Source: Calliopsis andreniformis
Taxonomy: Eukaryota > Arthropoda > Insecta > Hymenoptera > Andrenidae
DNA length: 64,000 bases
Direction of reading: 5' to 3'
Assembly (NCBI RefSeq): GCF_051401765.1
Contig: NW_027480545.1
Coordinates: 930,001 to 994,000 of the forward strand
This document shows, piece after piece, positions 14,639 through 28,226 of this stretch. The notes below the pieces were generated by a model. The model searched no databases, was not told the DNA's origin, and saw only the letters and a list, made by a program, of their open reading frames with translations. The translations under genes and the position numbers were made by a program. Each line of letters opens with the position of its first letter. The first letter of the stretch is position 1.

Positions 14639-15960
14639 CCCAAACATCAATATTCAACCCTCAGTCCTCGTCCTCAATCCACAACCCTCAATCCTCAATC
14701 CTCAATCCTCAATCCTCAATACTCATTCTTCAATCATCAATACCCAATCCTCAATCATCAATCCTCAATCATCAGTCCTCAATTCTCAATCCTCAATCCT
14801 CAGCCCTCAGTCGTCAAACCTCAATCACCGACCCTCAGCCCTCATCCTCAATCCTCAGACCTCAATCCTCAATCCTCAAACTTCAATCCTCTACCGTCAG
14901 TCCTCGCCCTCAATCCTCAAACCTCAATCTTCAATCCTCAATATTGAGTCATCAAAACTCAATCTTCAATCCTCAATCCTCAATCCTCAATCCTCAATCC
15001 TCAATCCTCAATCCTTAATATTCAATCATCAATACTCAATCTTCAATCCTCAATCTTCAATCCTCAATACTCAATCTTCAATCCTCAATCCTCAATCTTC
15101 AATCCTCAATCCTCAGTCCTCAGGCATCAATACTCGATCTTCAATATTCAATCCTCAATCCTCAATCCTCAATCCACAATCCTCAACCTTCAATACTCAA
15201 TACTCAATCTTCAATCCTCAATCCTCAATCCTCAATCCTCAAGACTCAATCCTCAATAATCAATCCTCAATCCTCAAACCTCAGTCTTCATCCTCAATTC
15301 TCAATTCTCAATCCTCAATCCTCAATCCTGAATCCTCAATCATCAATCCTCAGTAATCAATCTCCAATCCTACATCCTCAATCCTCAATCCTCAATATTC
15401 AATCCTCAATACCCAATCGTCAATCATCAATCCTCAATCTTCAATCCTTAGACGTCAATCCTCAGTCCTCAATATTCAATCATCAATATCCAATCTTCAA
15501 TCCTCTATCCTCAATCCTCAATCCTCAATCCTCAATCCTCAATCTTCAATCCTCAATCCTCAATCCTCAATACTCAATCCTCAATCTTCAATCCTCAATA
15601 CTCAATCTTCAATCCTCAATCCTCTATCCTCAATCCTCAATCCTCAATCTTCAATCCTCAATACTCAATCTTCAATCCTCATTCCTCAATCCTCAATCCT
15701 CAATCCTCATTCTTCAACCCTCAATACCCAATCCTCAACCTTCAATCCTCAATCCTCAATCCTCAAGCCTCAATCCTCAACCCTCATTCTTCAATCCTCA
15801 ATATCCAAGCCTCAATCTTCAATCCTCAATCCTCAATCCTCAATTCTCAATCCTCAATCCTCAATCCTCAGTCCTCAAACCTCAATCCTCAACCCTCAGC
15901 CCTCATCCTCAATCCTCAATCGTCAATCCTCAATCCTCAGCCCTCAGTCCTCAAACCTCA
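14639..15960 (+). repeat. Tail type alpha, copy 1
   Basis: Joins segment D to the first M landmark (15961). The same tail occurs at 28926-30701, where it is 454 bp longer. The cell containing TTAGACGTC (A of TAG at 15450) lies exactly 511 bp before the M landmark. That 511-bp spacing is kept before all six later M landmarks that follow such a cell at 20012, 30191, 34487, 48539 and 53101. Confidence 0.75.
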
Positions 15961-18900
15961 ATGCTCATTCCTCAATCCCCAATCCTCAATCCTCAATCCT
16001 CAATCCTCAATCCTCAATCATCTGTCCTCAATCTTCAATACTCATTCCTCAATCCTCAATCCCCAATCCTCACTCCTCAATCATCAATCCTCAATCTTCA
16101 ATACTCAATCCCCAATCCTCAATCCTCAATACTCAACCATCAATCCGAAATTCTCAATACTCAGTAGAATATCCTGAATTCTCAGGATTCAATACTGAAA
16201 CCTCAATCCTCAACCCTCAGGCCTCATCCTCCACCCTCAATCCTCAATCGTCAATCCTCAATCCTCAATCCTCAGTGATCAATACTCAATCTTCAATACT
16301 CAATCCTCAATCCTCAATCCTCAATCCTCAATCCTCAATCCTCATTCTTCAATCCTCAATACCCAGTCCTCAATCTTCAATTCTCATTCCTCAATACTGA
16401 ATCCTCAATCTTCAATCCTCAATACTCAATCTGCAATCCTCAATCCTCAATCCTCAATCCTCTATCCTCATTCTTCAATCCTCAATACCCATTCCTCAAT
16501 CTTCAACCCTCAATCCTCAATCCTCAGTCATAAATCCACAATCTTCAATACTCAATCGTCAGTCCTCGTCCTCAATCCTCAACCCTCAATCCTCAATCCT
16601 CAATCCTCAATCCTGAGTCCTCAATCTTCAATCCTCAATACCCAGTCTGCAATCCTCAATCCTCAATCCTCAATCCTCAATACTCATTCTTCAATCCTCA
16701 ATACCCAATCCTCAATCTTCAACCCTCAGTCCCCAATCCTCAATCTTCAATGCTCAATCCTCAATCCTCCATCCTCAATCCTCAATCCTCAATCCTCAAT
16801 CTTCAGTGCTCAATCCTCAATCCTCCATCCTCAATCCTCAATCCTCAATCTTCAATCCTCAATCGTCAATCTTCAGTCCTCAATACTCAATCTTCAATTC
16901 TCAATATTCAATCATCAATACTCAATCTTAAATCCTCAATACTCAATCCTCAATCGTCAATCCTCAATCCCCAATCCTCAATCTTCAATGCTCAATCCTC
17001 AATCCTCCATCCTCAATCCTCAATCCTCAATCTTCAATCCTCAATCGTCAATCTTCAGTCCTCAATACTCAATCTTCAATTCTCAATCTTCAATCCTCAA
17101 TCCTCAATCCTCAATCCTCAGTACTCAATCCTCAATCCTCAATCTTCAATCCTCAATACTCAATCTTCAATCCTCAATCCTCAATCCTCAATCCTCAATC
17201 CTCAATCTTCAATCCTCAATTCTCAATCCTCAACCTTCAATCCTCAATACTCAATCTGCAATCCTCAGTCCTCAAACCTCAATCCTCAATCCTCGTTCTT
17301 CAATCCTCAATCCTCAATCCTCAATCCTCAATCTTCAATCCTCAATTCTCAGTCCTCAACCTTCAATCCTCAATACTCAATCTGCAATCCTCAATCCTCA
17401 AACCTCAATCCTCAATCCTCATTCTTCAATCCTCAATACCCAATCCTCAATCTTCAATCCTCAATCCTCAATCCTCAATTCTCAATACTTAATCCTTAAT
17501 CCTCAGACCTCAAACATCAATATTCAACCCTCAGTCCTCGTCCTCAACCCTCAACCCTCAATCCTCAATCCTCAATCCTCAATCATCGTTCCTCAAACCT
17601 CAATCCTCAACCCTCAGTCTTCGTCCTCAATTCTCAATTCTCAATCCTCAATCCTCAATCCTCAATCCTCAATCATCAATCCTCAATAATCAATCTCCAA
17701 TCCTACATCCTCAATCCCCAATCCTCAATCCATAATCCTCAACATTCAATCCTCAATCGCCAGTCCTCAATCTTCAATCCTCAATGCTCAATCCTCAATC
17801 CTCAAGCCCCAGTCCTCAATCCTCAATCCCCAATCCTCAAACCTCAATCCTCAACCGTCAATCCTCAATCCTCAATCTTCAATCTTCAATCATCAATAAT
17901 CAATCTTCAATCCTCAATCATCAATCCTCAATCGTCAATTCTCTATCCTCAATATTCAACACTCAGCCCTCAACCACCAATACTCAATACTCAACCATCA
18001 ATCCTCAATTCTCAATACTCAATAGCACATCCTGAATTCTCATGGTTCTACACGCAATACACAATATTCAATAATCAAATCTCAAACCTCAAGCATCAAT
18101 TCTCAACACTCAATCCTCAACACTCAGTCCTCTCTCTTCAACCCTACATCCTCAACACTCAATCCTCAAGCGTCAATCCTCAACCCTCAATCCTCAGCCC
18201 ACAGTCCTCAAACCTCAATGCTCAATCCCCAATCCCCAATCCTCAATCCTCAATACTCAATCATCAATCCTCAATCTTCAATTCTCATTCCTCAATCCTG
18301 AATCCTCAATCTTCAATCCTCAATACTCAATCTGCAATCATCATTCCTCAATCCTCAATCCTCAATCCTCATTCTTCAATCCTCAATACCCATTCCTCAA
18401 TCTTCAATCCTCGATCCTCAATCCTCAAGCCTCAATCCTCAACCCTCATTCTTCAATCCTCAATATCCAAGCCTCAATTTTCAATCCTCAATCCTCAATC
18501 CTCAATTCTCAATCCTCAATCCTCAGTCCTCAGTCCTCAAACCTCAATCCTCAACCCTCAGCCCTCATCCTCAATCCTCAATCGTCAATCCTCAATCCTC
18601 AGCCCTCAGTCCTCAAACCTCAATGCTCATTCCTCAATCCCCAATCCTCAATCCTCAATCCTCAATCCTCAATCATCGTTCCTCAAACCTCAATCCTCAA
18701 CCCTCAGTCTTCGTCCTCAATTCTCAATTCTCAATCCTCAATCCTCAATCCTCAATCCTCAATCATCAATCCTCAATAATCAATCTCCAATCCTACATCC
18801 TCAATCCCCAATCCTCAATCCATAATCCTCAACATTCAATCCTCAATCGCCAGTCCTCAATCTTCAATCCTCAATGCTCAATCCTCAATCCTCAAGCCCC

Positions 18901-20522
18901 AGTCCTCAATCCTCAATCCCCAATCCTCAAACCTCAATCCTCAACCGTCAATCCTCAATCCTCAATCTTCAATCTTCAATCATCAATAATCAATCTTCAA
19001 TCCTCAATCATCAATCCTCAATCGTCAATTCTCTATCCTCAATATTCAACACTCAGCCCTCAACCACCAATACTCAATACTCAACCATCAATCCTCAATT
19101 CTCAATCCTCAATCCTTAATATTCAATCATCAATACTCAATCTTCAATCCTCAATCTTCAATCCTCAATACTCAATCTTCAATCCTCAATCCTCAATCTT
19201 CAATCCTCAATCCTCAGTCCTCAGGCATCAATACTCGATCTTCAATATTCAATCCTCAATCCTCAATCCTCAATCCACAATCCTCAACCTTCAATACTCA
19301 ATACTCAATCTTCAATCCTCAATCCTCAATCCTCAATCCTCAAGACTCAATCCTCAATAATCAATCCTCAATCCTCAAACCTCAGTCTTCATCCTCAATT
19401 CTCAATTCTCAATCCTCAATCCTCAATCCTGAATCCTCAATCATCAATCCTCAGTAATCAATCTCCAATCCTACATCCTCAATCCTCAATCCTCAATATT
19501 CAATCCTCAATACCCAATCGTCAATCATCAATCCTCAATCTTCAATCCTTAGACGTCAATCCTCAGTCATCAATCCTCAATCTTCAATACCCAATCGTCA
19601 ATCCTAAGTCCTCAATCCTCAATCCTCAATACTCAATCTTCAATCCTCAATCCTCAATCTTCTATCCTCAATCCTCAATCCTCAGGCATCAATACTCGAT
19701 CTTCAATATTCAATCCTCAATCCTCAATCCTCAATCCACAATCCTCAACCTTCAATACTCAATACTCAATCTTCAATCCTCAATCCTCAATCCTCAATCC
19801 TCAAGACTCAATCCTCAATCCTCAATCCTCAATCCTCAAACCTCAGTCTTCATCCTCAATTCTCAATTCTCAATCCTCAATCCTCAATCCTGAATCCTCA
19901 ATCATCAATCCTCAGTAATCAATCTCCAATCCTACATCCTCAATCCTCAATCCTCAATATTCAATCCTCAATACCCAATCGTCAATCATCAATCCTCAAT
20001 CTTCAATCCTTAGACGTCAATCCTCAGTCCTCAATATTCAATCATCAATATCCAATCTTCAATCCTCTATCCTCAATCCTCAATCCTCAATCCTCAATCC
20101 TCAATCTTCAATCCTCAATCCTCAATCCTCAATACTCAATCCTCAATCTTCAATCCTCAATACTCAATCTTCAATCCTCAATCCTCTATCCTCAATCCTC
20201 AATCCTCAATCTTCAATCCTCAATACCCAATCTTCAATCCTCATTCCTCAATCCTCAATCCTCAATCCTCATTCTTCAACCCTCAATACCCAATCCTCAA
20301 CCTTCAATCCTCAATCCTCAATCCTCAAGCCTCAATCCTCAACCCTCATTCTTCAATCCTCAATATCCAAGCCTCAATCTTCAATCCTCAATCCTCAATC
20401 CTCAATTCTCAATCCTCAATCCTCAATCCTCAGTCCTCAAACCTCAATCCTCAACCCTCAGCCCTCATCCTCAATCCTCAATCGTCAATCCTCAATCCTC
20501 AGCCCTCAGTCCTCAAACCTCA
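15961..20522 (+). repeat. M+N block, superunit 1 (4562 bp)
   Basis: Two parts: M (15961-18622, 2662 bp) with palindrome 16171 and type-2 motif 18029, and N (18623-20522, 1900 bp) with no palindrome. N contains the TTAGACGTC cell twice (19551 and 20012, spacing 461 bp). The M part is repeated 4562 bp later with rare substitutions, for example at 16220 (CAGG here, CAGC elsewhere) and near 18479. Confidence 0.88.
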
Positions 20523-23184
20523 ATGCTCATTCCTCAATCCCCAATCCTCAATCCTCAATCCTCAATCCTCAATCCTCAATCATCTGTCCTCAATCTTCAA
20601 TACTCATTCCTCAATCCTCAATCCCCAATCCTCACTCCTCAATCATCAATCCTCAATCTTCAATACTCAATCCCCAATCCTCAATCCTCAATACTCAACC
20701 ATCAATCCGAAATTCTCAATACTCAGTAGAATATCCTGAATTCTCAGGATTCAATACTGAAACCTCAATCCTCAACCCTCAGCCCTCATCCTCCACCCTC
20801 AATCCTCAATCGTCAATCCTCAATCCTCAATCCTCAGTGATCAATACTCAATCTTCAATACTCAATCCTCAATCCTCAATCCTCAATCCTCAATCCTCAA
20901 TCCTCATTCTTCAATCCTCAATACCCAGTCCTCAATCTTCAATTCTCATTCCTCAATACTGAATCCTCAATCTTCAATCCTCAATACTCAATCTGCAATC
21001 CTCAATCCTCAATCCTCAATCCTCTATCCTCATTCTTCAATCCTCAATACCCATTCCTCAATCTTCAACCCTCAATCCTCAATCCTCAGTCATAAATCCA
21101 CAATCTTCAATACTCAATCGTCAGTCCTCGTCCTCAATCCTCAACCCTCAATCCTCAATCCTCAATCCTCAATCCTGAGTCCTCAATCTTCAATCCTCAA
21201 TACCCAGTCTGCAATCCTCAATCCTCAATCCTCAATCCTCAATACTCATTCTTCAATCCTCAATACCCAATCCTCAATCTTCAACCCTCAGTCCCCAATC
21301 CTCAATCTTCAATGCTCAATCCTCAATCCTCCATCCTCAATCCTCAATCCTCAATCCTCAATCTTCAGTGCTCAATCCTCAATCCTCCATCCTCAATCCT
21401 CAATCCTCAATCTTCAATCCTCAATCGTCAATCTTCAGTCCTCAATACTCAATCTTCAATTCTCAATATTCAATCATCAATACTCAATCTTAAATCCTCA
21501 ATACTCAATCCTCAATCGTCAATCCTCAATCCCCAATCCTCAATCTTCAATGCTCAATCCTCAATCCTCCATCCTCAATCCTCAATCCTCAATCTTCAAT
21601 CCTCAATCGTCAATCTTCAGTCCTCAATACTCAATCTTCAATTCTCAATCTTCAATCCTCAATCCTCAATCCTCAATCCTCAGTACTCAATCCTCAATCC
21701 TCAATCTTCAATCCTCAATACTCAATCTTCAATCCTCAATCCTCAATCCTCAATCCTCAATCCTCAATCTTCAATCCTCAATTCTCAATCCTCAACCTTC
21801 AATCCTCAATACTCAATCTGCAATCCTCAGTCCTCAAACCTCAATCCTCAATCCTCGTTCTTCAATCCTCAATCCTCAATCCTCAATCCTCAATCTTCAA
21901 TCCTCAATTCTCAGTCCTCAACCTTCAATCCTCAATACTCAATCTGCAATCCTCAATCCTCAAACCTCAATCCTCAATCCTCATTCTTCAATCCTCAATA
22001 CCCAATCCTCAATCTTCAACCCTCAATCCTCAATCCTCAATTCTCAATACTTAATCCTTAATCCTCAGACCTCAAACATCAATATTCAACCCTCAGTCCT
22101 CGTCCTCAACCCTCAACCCTCAATCCTCAATCCTCAATCCTCAATCATCGTTCCTCAAACCTCAATCCTCAACCCTCAGTCTTCGTCCTCAATTCTCAAT
22201 TCTCAATCCTCAATCCTCAATCCTCAATCCTCAATCATCAATCCTCAATAATCAATCTCCAATCCTACATCCTCAATCCCCAATCCTCAATCCATAATCC
22301 TCAACATTCAATCCTCAATCGCCAGTCCTCAATCTTCAATCCTCAATGCTCAATCCTCAATCCTCAAGCCCCAGTCCTCAATCCTCAATCCCCAATCCTC
22401 AAACCTCAATCCTCAACCGTCAATCCTCAATCCTCAATCTTCAATCTTCAATCATCAATAATCAATCTTCAATCCTCAATCATCAATCCTCAATCGTCAA
22501 TTCTCTATCCTCAATATTCAACACTCAGCCCTCAACCACCAATACTCAATACTCAACCATCAATCCTCAATTCTCAATACTCAATAGCACATCCTGAATT
22601 CTCATGGTTCTACACGCAATACACAATATTCAATAATCAAATCTCAAACCTCAAGCATCAATTCTCAACACTCAATCCTCAACACTCAGTCCTCTCTCTT
22701 CAACCCTACATCCTCAACACTCAATCCTCAAGCGTCAATCCTCAACCCTCAATCCTCAGCCCACAGTCCTCAAACCTCAATGCTCAATCCCCAATCCCCA
22801 ATCCTCAATCCTCAATACTCAATCATCAATCCTCAATCTTCAATTCTCATTCCTCAATCCTGAATCCTCAATCTTCAATCCTCAATACTCAATCTGCAAT
22901 CATCATTCCTCAATCCTCAATCCTCAATCCTCATTCTTCAATCCTCAATACCCATTCCTCAATCTTCAATCCTCGATCCTCAATCCTCAAGCCTCAATCC
23001 TCAACCCTCATTCTTCAATCCTCAATATCCAAGCCTCAATCTTCAATCCTCAATCCTCAATCCTCAATTCTCAATCCTCAATCCTCAGTCCTCAGTCCTC
23101 AAACCTCAATCCTCAACCCTCAGCCCTCATCCTCAATCCTCAATCGTCAATCCTCAATCCTCAGCCCTCAGTCCTCAAACCTCA
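20523..23184 (+). repeat. Second M block of superunit 1 (2662 bp)
   Basis: Repeats 15961-18622 at an exact 4562-bp offset (palindrome 20733, type-2 motif 22591). After 23185 it continues into P rather than N: the cells after the shared landmark read as the palindrome-bearing form instead of the N form. This M-to-P transition is seen once per superunit, always as the last M. Confidence 0.87.
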
Positions 23185-26100
23185 ATGCTCATTCCTCAAT
23201 CCCCAATCCTCAATCCTCAATCCTCAATCATCTGTCCTCAATCTTCAGTACTCATTCCTCAATCCTCAATCCCCAATCCTCACTCCTCAATCATCAATCC
23301 TCAATCTTCAATACTCAATCCTCAATCCTCAATCCTCAATACTCAACCATCAATCCGAAATTCTCAATACTCAATAGAATATCCTGAATTCTCAGGATTC
23401 AATACTGAAACCTCAATCCTCAACCCTCAGCCCTCATCCTCCACCCCCAATCCTCAATCCTCAATCCTCAATCCTCAATCCTCAGTGATCAATACTCAAT
23501 CTTCAATACTCAATCCTCAATCCTCAATCCTCAATCCTCAATCCTCAATCCTCAATCCTCAATCCTCATTCTTCAATCCTCAATACCCAATCCTCAATCT
23601 TCAATCCTCAATCCTCAATCCTCAATCCTCAATCGTCAATCCTCAGTCCTCAAACATCAATCCTGAATCCTCAATCCTGAATCCTCAATCTTCAGCCCTC
23701 AGTCCTCAACAATCAGTTGTCAATCCTCAATCCTCAAAAGAATATCATCAATTCACAGATTTCAATACTCAATACTCAATCTGCAATCTTCAAGTCTCTA
23801 TCCTCAAACATCAATTCTCATCATTCGACCCTCAACACTCAGTCCCCAATCCTCAATATTCAATCCTCAATCCTCCATCCTCAATCCACAATCCTCAACC
23901 TTCAACCCTCAATACTGAATCTTCAATCCTCAATCCTCAATCCTCAACACTTATATCCTCAATCGTCAATCTTCAGTCCTCAATACTCAATCTTCAATTC
24001 TCAATCTTCAATCCTCAATCCTGAATCCTCAATCCTCAGTACTCAATCCTCAATCCTCAATCTTCAATCCTCAATCCTCAATCCTCAATCCTCAATTCTC
24101 AATCCTCAATCCTTAATCCTCTGACCTCAAGCATCAATATTCAACCCTCAGTCCTCGTCCTCAATCCACAACCCTCAATCCTCAGTCCTCAATATTCAAT
24201 CATCAATATCCAATCTTCAATCCTCTATCCTCAATCCTCAATCCTCAATCCTCAATCCTCAATCTTCAATCCTCAATCCTCAATCCTCAATACTCAATCC
24301 TCAATCTTCAATCCTCAATACTCAATCTTCAATCCTCAATCCTCAATCCTCTATCCTCAATCCTCAATCCTCAATCTTCAATCCTCAATACTCAATCTTC
24401 AATCCTCAATCCTCAATCCTCAATCCTCAATCCTCATTCTTCAATCCTCAATACCCAATCCTCAATCTTCAATCCTCAATCCTCAATCCTCAAGCCTCAA
24501 TCCTCAACCCTCATTCTTCAATCCTCAATACCCAACACTCAATCTTCAATCCTCAATCCTCAATCCTCAATTCTCAATCCTCAATCCTCAATCCTCAGTC
24601 CTCAAACCTCAATCCTCAACCCTCAGCCCTCATCCTCAATCCTCAATCGTCAATCCTCAATCCTCAGCCCTCAGTCCTCAAACCTCAATGCTCATTCCTC
24701 AATCCCCAATCCCCAATCCTCAATCATCAATCCTCAATCTTCAATACTCAATCCTCAATCCTCAATCCTCAATACTCAACCATCAATCCTCAATTCTCAA
24801 TACTCAATAGAATATCCTGAATTCTCAGGATTCAATACTGAAACCTCAATCCTCAACCCTCAGCCCTCATCCTCCACCCTCAATCCTCAATCCTCAATCC
24901 TCAATCCTCAATCCTCAGTGATCAATACTCAATCTTCAATCCTCAGCCCTCTGTCCTCAAACCTCAATGCTCATTCCTCAATCCCCAATCCTCAATCCTC
25001 AATCCTCAATCATCTGTCCTCAATCTTCAATACTCATTCCTCAATCCTCAATCCCCAATCCTCACTCCTCAATCATCAATCCTCAATCTTCAATACTCAA
25101 TCCTCAATCCTCAATCCTCAATACTCAACCATCAATCCGAAATTCTCAATACTCAATAGAATATCCTGAATTCTCAGGATTCAATACTGAAACCTCAATC
25201 CTCGACCCTCAGCCCTCATCCTCCACCCTCAATCCTCAATCCTCAATCCTCAATCGTCAATCCTCAGTGATCAATACTCAATCTTCAATACTCAATCCTC
25301 AATCCTCAATCCTCAATCCTCAATCCTCAATCCTCATTCTTCAATCCTCAATAGCCAATCCTCAATCTTCAATCCTCAATCCTCAATCCTCAATCCTCAA
25401 TCGTCAATCCTCAGTCCTCAAACATCAATCCTGAATCCTCAATCCTGAATCCTCAATCTTCAGCCCTCAGTCCTCAACAATCAGTTGTCAATCCTCAATC
25501 CTCAAAAGAATATCATCAATTCACAGATTTCAATACTCAGTACTCAATCTGCAATCTTCAAGTCTCTATCCTCAAACATCAATTCTCATCATTCGACCCT
25601 CAACACTCAGTCCCCAATCCTCAATATTCAATCCTCAATCCTCCATCCTCAATCCACAATCCTCAACCTTCAACCCTCAATACTGAATCTTCAATCCTCA
25701 ATCCTCAATCCTCAATACTTATATCCTCAATCGTCAATCTTCAGTCCTCAATACTCAATCTTCAATTCTCAATCTTCAATCCTCAATCCTGAATCCTCAA
25801 TCCTCAGTACTCAATCCTCAATCCTCAATCTTCAATCCTCAATCCTCAATCCTCAATCCTCAATTCTCAATCCTCAATCCTTAATCCTCAGACCTCAAAC
25901 ATCAATATTCAACCCTCAGTCCTCGTCCTCAATCCACAACCCTCAATCCTCAGTCCTCAATATTCAATCATCAATATCCAATCTTCAATCCTCTATCCTC
26001 AATCCTCAATCCTCAATCCTCAATCCTCAATCTTCAATCCTCAATCCTCAATCCTCAATACCCAATCCTCAATCTTCAATCCTCAATACTCAATCTTCAA

Positions 26101-26448
26101 TCCTCAATCCTCTATCCTCAATCCTCAATCCTCAATCTTCAATCCTCAATACTCAATCTTCAATCCTCAATCCTCAATCCTCAATCCTCAATCCTCATTC
26201 TTCAATCCTCAATACCCAATCCTCAATCTTCAATCCTCAATCCTCAATCCTCAAGCCTCAATCCTCAACCCTCATTCTTCAATCCTCAATACCCAACCCT
26301 CAATCTTCAATCCTCAATCCTCAATCCTCAATTCTCATTCCTCAATCCTCAAGCCTCAGACCTCAAACCTCAATCCTCAACCCTCAGACCTCATCCTCAA
26401 TCCTCAAACGTCAATCCTCAATCCTCAGCCCTCAGTCCTCAAACCTCA
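23185..26448 (+). repeat. P/Q tandem pair, superunit 1 (1768-bp period)
   Basis: P (23185) and Q (24967) are paralogous units. Their type-3 motifs at 23736 and 25504 are 1768 bp apart, a spacing kept exactly in superunits 2 and 3. P here has 14 extra bases (two cells) near 23530 that the P blocks at 37660 and 56274 lack. Palindromes 24814 and 25163 sit 349 bp apart, also invariant across superunits. Confidence 0.85.
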
Positions 26449-28226
26449 ATGCTCATTCCTCAATCCCCAATCCCCAATCCTCAATCCTCAATCCTCAATC
26501 CTCAATCCTCAATCCTCAATCCTCAATCCTCAGTTATCAATACTCAATCTTCAATACTCAATCTTCAATCCTCAATCTTCAATCCTCAATACTCAATCTT
26601 CAATACTCAATCCTCAATCCTCAATCCTCACTACTCAACCATCAATCCTCAATTCTCAATACTCAATAGAATATCCTGAATTCTCAGGATTCAATACTGA
26701 AACCTCAAGCCTCAACCCTCAGCCCTCATCCTCCACCCTCAATCCTCAATCCTCATTTCTCAATCCTCAATACTCAATCCTCAATCTTCTATCCTCAATA
26801 CTCAATCTTCAATCCTCAATCCTCAATCCTCAATCCTCAATCCTCAATCCTCAATCTTCAATACTCAATCCTTAATCCTCAATCCTCAATCCTCAACCCT
26901 CAATCCTCAATCCTCAATCCTCAATCCTCATTTCTCAATCCTCAATACTCAATCCTCAATCCTCAATCCTCAGTACTGAACCATCAACCCTCAATTCTCA
27001 ATACTCAATAGAATATCCTGAATTCTCAGGATTCAACACTGAAACCTCAATCCTCAACCCTCAGCCCTCATCCTCCTCCCTCAATCCTCAATCCTCAATC
27101 CTCAATCCTCAATCCTCAATCCTCAATCCTCAATCCTCAATCCTCATTCTTCAATCCTCAATACCCAATCCTCAATCTTCAATCCTCAATCCTCAATCCT
27201 CAAGCCTCAATCCTCAACCCTCATTCTTCAATCCTCAATACCCAACACTCAATCTTCAATCCTCAATCCTCAATCCTCAATTCTCAATCCTCAATCCTCA
27301 ATCCTCAGTCCTCAAACCTCAATCCTCAACCCTCAGCCCTCATCCTCAATCCTCAATCGTCAATCCTCAATCCTCAGCCCTCAGTCCTCAAACCTCAATG
27401 CTCATTCCTCAATCCCCAATCCTCAATCCTCAATCCTCAATCATCTGTCCTCAATCTTCAATACTCATTCCTCAATCCTCAATCCCCAATCCTCAATCCT
27501 CAATCATCAATCCTCAATTCTCAATACTCAACAGAATATCCTGAATTCTCAGGATTCAATACTGAAACCTCAATCCTCAACCCTCAGCCCTCATCCTCCA
27601 CCCTCAATCCTCAATCCTCAATCCTCAATCCTCAATGCTCAGTGATCAATACTCAATCTTCAATACTCAATCCTCAATCCTCAATCCTCAATCCTCAATC
27701 CTCAATCCTCAATCCTCAATCCTCAATCCTCATTTCTCAATCCTCAATACTCAATCCTCAATCTTCTATCCTCAATACTCAATCTTCAATCCTCAATCCT
27801 CAATCCTCAATCCTCAATCCTCAATCCTCAATCTTCAATACTCAATCCTCAATCCTCAATCCTCAATCCTCAATCCTCAATCCTCAATCCTCAATCCTCA
27901 ATCCTCAATCCTCATTTCTCAATCCTCAATACTCAATCCTCAATCCTCAATCCTCAATACTCAACCATCAACCCTCAATTCTCAATACTCAATAGAATAT
28001 CCTGAATTCTCAGGATCAACACTGAAACCTCAATCCTCAACCCTCAGCCCTCATCCTCCACCCTCAATCCTCAATCCTCAATCCTCAATCCTCAATCCTC
28101 AATCCTCAATCCTCAGTTATCAATACTCAATCTTCAATACTCAATCCTCAATCCTCAATCCTCAATCCTCAATCCTCAATCCTCAATCCTCATTTCTCAA
28201 ACCTCAATCCTCGACCCTCAGTCCTC
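26449..28226 (+). repeat. R block, superunit 1
   Basis: Begins with the landmark followed by two CCCCAAT-type cells and holds four palindromes (26673, 27015, 27538, 27999). It includes some of the purest heptamer runs in the window, for example nine consensus cells at 27081-27143 and ten at 27842-27911. It is 1778 bp here, 1891 in superunit 2 and 1898 in superunit 3. Confidence 0.8.

Larger units (their letters stand above)
16171..28016. repeat. Type-1 palindromes in superunit 1, nine copies
   Basis: Starts: 16171, 20733, 23381, 24814, 25163, 26673, 27015, 27538, 27999. All 18 bases are identical although the flanks vary: the cell before is TCAGTAG, TCAATAG or TCAACAG. The copy at 27999 has lost one T just at or after the right arm, yet the arm still reads TCAGGAT. 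Confidence 0.9.
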
